Assembly (NCBI GenBank): GCA_964514305.1
Contig: CAZEQD010000069.1
Location: forward strand, 1 to 9,834
Length of the DNA stretch: 9,834 nucleotides
Source of the DNA: CAZEQD01 sp964514305
GTDB taxonomy: Bacteria; Acidobacteriota; Aminicenantia; Aminicenantales; Aminicenantaceae
Direction: 5' to 3'
Under the pieces are notes generated by a model that did not search any database, was not told where the DNA came from, and saw only the letters and a list, made by a program, of their open reading frames with translations. The position numbers and the translations under genes were made by a program. Positions 6,282 to 9,834 of this stretch are shown here, piece after piece. Numbering within the stretch: position 1 is the stretch's first letter; every line of letters starts with the position of its first letter.

Positions 6282-8342
6282 GTGAGAAAGATTTCTCTGA
6301 TTTTTCTTGTTATTTTTTCTCTTATGTTTATTTATGGCCTGGCCAAAAACGACAGGAATGAACTTCCCCTTCGCTATAAAAAATGGCTGGATGAAGAGGT
6401 TATTTACATCATTTCGCCCATTGAGAAAGAAGTTTTTTTAAAGCTTAAAACTGACCGCGAAAGAGACCTCTTCATTCAAGCTTTCTGGAAGCACCGCGAT
6501 CCTACCCCCGGCACGCCTGAGAACGAATTTAAGACTGAGCATTACAGCCGTATAAATTATGCCAACCATTTCTTTGGTAGGGGAACACCTAAACCTGGCT
6601 GGAAGACCGATCGGGGAAGGATGTATATAATTCTAGGGGAGCCAAATGACATTGAGAGATTCGAAGGTAAGAGTCAAACTTACCCGGCTGAAGTCTGGTT
6701 TTATCAGGGAAAAACAAAGTTGGGGCTTCCGCCTGGTTTTCATCTTGTTTTTTTCCAGAAGGGGGGGATAGGAGAATACATATTATATAGCCCTCTTAAA
6801 GATGGCCCCCAGGCCTTAATGACCTCTTATTATGGTGACCCCATGGATTATTTAGCAGCTTATCAGCAACTTCAGGAATTTGAACCTGACTTAGCTCAAG
6901 TGTCGTTGACTCTCATTCCTGGCGAGGAATCAGCTGCTTTTGGACACCCTTCCCTTTCCTCTGATCTCTTGATTCAGAAAGTGGAAACCGTTCCCATCAG
7001 ACAAATAGAAGATAAATATGCCCAGAAGTTTCTGGCATATAAAGATGTAGTCGAAGTAGAATACAGTGCTAACTACATCGACAATAATTCTTTAATAAAA
7101 ATTACCAGACAGCCCTCAGGCTTATACTTTGTCAATTATGCAATTGAACCAGAAACACTTTCCGTGACTGAATATCAAAGTAAATATTCGACCAATCTCA
7201 AGCTTAACGGCACCGTCACTGCTAAAGAAGGCAAAAGAATCTATCAGTTTGAAAAAAACATTGCCCTAAGCTTTAATCAAGAGCAGATGAAGGAAATAAG
7301 CCACCGCCCCCTCAGTATCTATGATATGTTTCCTTTAATTCCCGGCAGTTACAGATTATCCATTCTTCTCAAAAATGAGGTTTCCAAGGAATTTACTTCT
7401 TTGGAGAGGACTCTGGATATCCCTCAAGCTGGAAATTCTGTAGAAATGACCCCACTTATTATTGGATATAAAACAGTCGCCAAGCCTCGAAGTGATAACC
7501 GTCTCCGGCCTTTTCAGCTCGGTCATACTCAGCTTTATTTTCAAGCTAACCGAGTCTTTCTCAGGCAGGATAATATCATTGTGGCCTTTCAGCTTTACAA
7601 CCTCAGCCCAGAGCTCCAGTCTAAAGGAAGATTGAAATACACTTTCTTCCGGGGAGAAGAGGAGTTTCGCTCAACTCCTAAGCCTGTTAGCCACTATCCT
7701 GAACTACCCAATATCGTCCAATCTTTTTCTCTTCAGGATTTTCCCCCTGCTCATTACAAGATTAAAGTTGCTTTTACTATTGATAACCAAGAGATTGTGA
7801 CTGACAGCGAAGAGTTTGATATAACTTACAGTGAGTCGATAGCCCGACCATGGATATACTCCAAAGTTTTAGCTCCGGCTCAGGACCCCGTTTATTTTTA
7901 CCTGATCGGCAGCCAGCTTTTTAACAGTGGCAGAATTGAGGAAGCCAAAGTTCAGCTTGAGAGAGCTTTCCAGCGTAAACCCGATTCAATTGAGTTTGCC
8001 CTTAATCTGGCTCGAGTCTATATGAGGCTGGGCGCTTATAAGCAAATTGAGAAAGTACTGCTTCCTTTTATTAAGCAACCCCAAATACCTTCTTATGAGG
8101 TGTTTTTTATTATGGGCAGAGCTTATCAGAGCCTGGGCCAGTTGACTAAAGCCGTAGATATCTTTAATCAGGCCATAACTCATTATGGTCTGAACATTCA
8201 CCTCCTTAACGCGTTGGCAGAAAGTTATCTGCAATTAGGGAATAAAGAGGAAGCATTAACGGCTTGGCAGAAATCCCTTGACATAAATCCAAATCAGCCT
8301 CAAATAAGAAAGAATATTGAGGCTTTAAAGGAGAAAAAATGA
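6282..8342 (+). CDS. Secreted GWxTD-domain protein with C-terminal TPR repeats
   Basis: The 686-residue product begins with a Sec-type signal peptide (MRKIS, then a hydrophobic run to about residue 19, with a likely cut after Gly-Leu-Ala21), so it is exported to the periplasm. Residues 32 to about 190 form the GWxTD module: an N-terminal helical part with FWKHRDPTPGTPENEFK (68-84), then PGWKTDRGRMYIILGEP (105-121) containing the namesake Gly106, Trp107, Thr109 and Asp110. The middle (about 205-520) looks like beta-rich, repeated immunoglobulin-like segments, with no motif I recognise. Residues of about 536-672 hold four TPR-like helical pairs, ending in a typical EEALTAWQKSLDINPNQPQ. TPRs usually mediate protein contacts. 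The GWxTD domain's function is unknown to me. The gene ends in ATGA overlapping the next GWxTD gene, so the two products are likely made together and may interact. Confidence 0.85.
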   Translation: MRKISLIFLVIFSLMFIYGLAKNDRNELPLRYKKWLDEEVIYIISPIEKEVFLKLKTDRERDLFIQAFWKHRDPTPGTPENEFKTEHYSRINYANHFFGRGTPKPGWKTDRGRMYIILGEPNDIERFEGKSQTYPAEVWFYQGKTKLGLPPGFHLVFFQKGGIGEYILYSPLKDGPQALMTSYYGDPMDYLAAYQQLQEFEPDLAQVSLTLIPGEESAAFGHPSLSSDLLIQKVETVPIRQIEDKYAQKFLAYKDVVEVEYSANYIDNNSLIKITRQPSGLYFVNYAIEPETLSVTEYQSKYSTNLKLNGTVTAKEGKRIYQFEKNIALSFNQEQMKEISHRPLSIYDMFPLIPGSYRLSILLKNEVSKEFTSLERTLDIPQAGNSVEMTPLIIGYKTVAKPRSDNRLRPFQLGHTQLYFQANRVFLRQDNIIVAFQLYNLSPELQSKGRLKYTFFRGEEEFRSTPKPVSHYPELPNIVQSFSLQDFPPAHYKIKVAFTIDNQEIVTDSEEFDITYSESIARPWIYSKVLAPAQDPVYFYLIGSQLFNSGRIEEAKVQLERAFQRKPDSIEFALNLARVYMRLGAYKQIEKVLLPFIKQPQIPSYEVFFIMGRAYQSLGQLTKAVDIFNQAITHYGLNIHLLNALAESYLQLGNKEEALTAWQKSLDINPNQPQIRKNIEALKEKK

Positions 8343-9361
8343 GACTCCGATTTATTTTTAAAAAACAGGTAACGGCTGAGCCTGTCTACCCTCGGCTGGG
8401 GCTGTTTATGGTCCTAGCTTTGGCTATAGTTATTCTTTTTTCTTCCTGCCATCTTTATAAATTGGAACAAAAATTAGATCCTGCTAATAAAGAGTTTTTA
8501 TCCAAAGTAAGATATATCATCACCAAAAAAGAAAGGAAAATTTTTCTTGAGCTTCCAGACTCTGAAAAAGAAAAATTTAAAGAAGAATTTTGGAAAAAGC
8601 GCGATCCCGAACCCTCAACCGAAGAGAACGAATTTAAGATGGAATATTTTAACCGCATTGAAAGAGCTAACGAACTATTTATCAGTGAAGGCAGGCCAGG
8701 CTGGCTGACTGACAGAGGAAGGATCTACATTCTTTTTGGGCCGCCGACCGATAGGCTGACTTATCCTATGGGCGGTGATCCTTACAGTTACTGTCGCGAG
8801 ATCTGGTACTACGGTAATTTCCCTATAGTTTTTGTTGATTCCACTTGTACAGGCACTTATCGTCTGGTGACCTATGACCTGACTCCTATTCGTTCTCTTA
8901 ATCTAATGTATATGCACGAACTTAATTTAGCCCAGGCCAGAGCCCAGCAAACAATAAGAGAAAAAGAAGAGAAAGTCTTTGATTTTGACTGGAAAGTGAA
9001 AATAAGCAAGGTTGCAGAGGATAGAGTAGAAGGGACAGTTATCATTAATATTCCTTATGCCGGACTCTGGTTTACGGCTACAGAGGAAAAAAAGGGAAAG
9101 CTGTGGACAACCTTAGATCTTAGGCTGGAATTAAAAGATGCGGCCGGGACTTCTTATTGGGAATATGAACATGCTTATAAAATAGAAACAACCGAAACTT
9201 CCCTTAAAGAGGATAAGAAAGTAGTTTATACTATCGAAGTTCCTTTTGTTTTAAACAAGGAGTTGGACAGTCTCCGCCAGGGAAAAGGTAAGCTTTATGC
9301 TTCATTGAAAAACAGAACCGGCGGCGAAGAGATGAAAAAGTTTATGGAATTTCGACTTTAA
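8339..9361 (+). CDS. GWxTD-domain lipoprotein, translationally coupled to its upstream paralogue
   Basis: This 340-residue protein starts at the ATG within the ATGA overlap and has its own AAAGGAG at 8327-8333, five nt upstream. A hydrophobic stretch at about 21-35 ends in LFSSC, a near-standard lipobox that would make Cys37 the lipidated first residue. His at +2 gives no obvious inner-membrane retention signal. The n-region of about 19 residues is long for a lipoprotein signal. The mature part opens with KLDPANKEFLSKVRYIIT (45-62), then FWKKRDPEPSTEENEFK (84-100) and PGWLTDRGRIYILFGPP (120-136), with Gly121, Trp122, Thr124 and Asp125. It lacks TPRs; about 215-340 is a predicted beta-rich tail. 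It is a paralogue of the genes on either side. The likely location is the periplasmic face of a membrane, probably the outer one. The function is unknown. Confidence 0.85.
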   Translation: MRLRFIFKKQVTAEPVYPRLGLFMVLALAIVILFSSCHLYKLEQKLDPANKEFLSKVRYIITKKERKIFLELPDSEKEKFKEEFWKKRDPEPSTEENEFKMEYFNRIERANELFISEGRPGWLTDRGRIYILFGPPTDRLTYPMGGDPYSYCREIWYYGNFPIVFVDSTCTGTYRLVTYDLTPIRSLNLMYMHELNLAQARAQQTIREKEEKVFDFDWKVKISKVAEDRVEGTVIINIPYAGLWFTATEEKKGKLWTTLDLRLELKDAAGTSYWEYEHAYKIETTETSLKEDKKVVYTIEVPFVLNKELDSLRQGKGKLYASLKNRTGGEEMKKFMEFRL

Positions 9362-9590
9362 AGCCAAAAGGTATTCCTTAGCAATCTTCTTAGCTTAACT
9401 TATATTTTAGAGCATCATTCTTAAGTTTTATTCTAGATTGTAAGCATTTTTAGAAAGGTGATTAGCGAAATTTGTTAAAAAATGAAACGAAGCCAGTGAT
9501 TTTTTTAATGGATGCCCAAAAACGAGGCTGGGAATCTTGATAAAGGTAGAGTTAAATTGTTGCCTTTAAAAACTACTTTGGTCATTATTG

Positions 9591-9661
9591 ATTATAATGG
9601 TTTTGGAAATGCCTTCCCTTTCCTTTCTTGGATTGGTTTTATAATGATTTTCCATTATAAT
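9591..9661 (+). promoter_or_regulatory. Perfect 10-bp inverted repeat in the leader of the third GWxTD gene
   Basis: ATTATAATGG (9591-9600) and CCATTATAAT (9652-9661) are exact reverse complements separated by 51 bases. Each arm contains TATAAT on the plus strand, and the right arm coincides with the candidate -10. The arrangement could be a pair of operator half-sites, a looping repressor target or a long-loop RNA stem. High A+T raises the chance of coincidence. Confidence 0.4.
9633..9661 (+). promoter_or_regulatory. Candidate promoter of the third GWxTD gene
   Basis: TTGGTT (9633-9638) lies exactly 17 bp from a perfect TATAAT (9656-9661). Transcription would start near 9668, giving a very short leader that still includes the GGAG at 9671-9674. 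Two more TATAAT hexamers (9593-9598, 9640-9645) lack good -35 partners. Confidence 0.4.
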
Positions 9662-9680
9662 AATAAAAAAGGAGATAGTG

Positions 9681-9834
9681 ATGAGAAAAAGACAAAGACT
9701 TCTCTTCATTTTTTGTATTGTCTTATTTCTGGGCCTTATTTCCTGTGCTACTAAAAGGCTCGAGAAGCGCCTTGATCCGGTCAGTGAGGAATTTTTTGAT
9801 AAAGTCCGCTACATTATCACCTCTGCTGAATCCA
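9681..9834 (+). CDS. Third GWxTD-type lipoprotein, N-terminal part only (cut by window edge)
   Basis: Translation from the ATG at 9681, six nt after the GGAG at 9671-9674, gives 51 codons that run off the window. The product starts MRKRQR, followed by a hydrophobic core and a clean lipobox LISC, with Cys22 as the predicted lipidated residue. The next residues, RLEKRLDPVSEEFFDKVRYI, align directly with the upstream lipoprotein's KLEQKLDPANKEFLSKVRYI, so it is a paralogue. The GWxTD motif itself would lie beyond the window, so the domain assignment is inferred from this N-terminal block. The separate leader suggests it can be transcribed independently of the upstream pair. A different reading frame across this start (9512-9754) is not supported. 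Confidence 0.75.
   Translation, partial: MRKRQRLLFIFCIVLFLGLISCATKRLEKRLDPVSEEFFDKVRYIITSAES

Larger units (their letters stand above)
9362..9680 (+). other. 319-bp AT-rich intergenic region between two GWxTD genes
   Basis: No convincing gene is seen on either strand. The first 90 bases have no strong terminator; AAGG-TATT-CCTT just after the stop is only a 4-bp stem. A 22-residue frame with a Shine-Dalgarno-like GAAAGGTGA occurs at 9472-9540 but has no other support. The last 90 bases hold a 10-bp inverted repeat, three TATAAT hexamers and the Shine-Dalgarno of the third GWxTD gene, so this part is probably regulatory. Confidence 0.6.

Noticed and set aside
9472..9540. Short TTG-initiated frame of 22 residues with a GAAAGGTGA ahead of it
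   Set aside because: The Shine-Dalgarno-like site and the residue mix are suggestive, but length, start codon and lack of any homologue I recognise make it unsupported; it could be a gene remnant.
9512..9754. 80-codon open frame upstream of and across the start of the third GWxTD gene
   Set aside because: It overlaps the lipoprotein signal sequence in another frame, has no good ribosome-binding site and no recognisable domain, while the overlapping frame is clearly homologous to the neighbouring gene.

Overview
The window looks like a chromosomal stretch from a Gram-negative, envelope-bearing bacterium of moderate to low G+C. It carries a tripartite-type RND exporter, predicted lipoproteins and three GWxTD-domain proteins in a row. 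GWxTD-domain families are, from general knowledge, especially abundant in Candidatus Aminicenantes and relatives of Acidobacteria, so an Aminicenantes-like source is my best guess. This is inference; no rRNA or other phylogenetic marker is present.

Region 1 (1-3178): the last 12 codons of an unidentified upstream gene overlap, as ATGA, the start of a complete 1030-residue HAE1-type RND efflux pump. The pump gene ends inside a short 7-bp tandem repeat. A GC-rich hairpin then lies between it and the convergent next gene.

Region 2 (3179-4685, minus strand): a tRNA-Leu with anticodon CAG, preceded by a good promoter, is followed only 9 nt later by a radical SAM gene with a B12-binding-like N-terminal domain. 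The two are probably one transcript.

Region 3 (4686-6281): a strong sigma70-type promoter and Shine-Dalgarno site drive a protein of the bacterial eRF1-like (baeRF) type. It has a C-terminal Cys4 zinc ribbon and a GGW motif where the release factors have GGQ. The following 250-bp gap holds about 15 degenerate copies of the AGTGAAN heptamer and a leader hairpin.

Region 4 (6282-9834): a tandem cluster of GWxTD-domain envelope proteins. The first is a secreted GWxTD protein with C-terminal TPRs. The second is a translationally coupled GWxTD lipoprotein. After a 319-bp non-coding gap comes the start of a third, clearly paralogous lipoprotein cut by the window edge. The shared module, the ATGA coupling and the signal peptides suggest a periplasmic or outer-membrane complex of unknown function. 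This is the least understood and most interesting part of the window.
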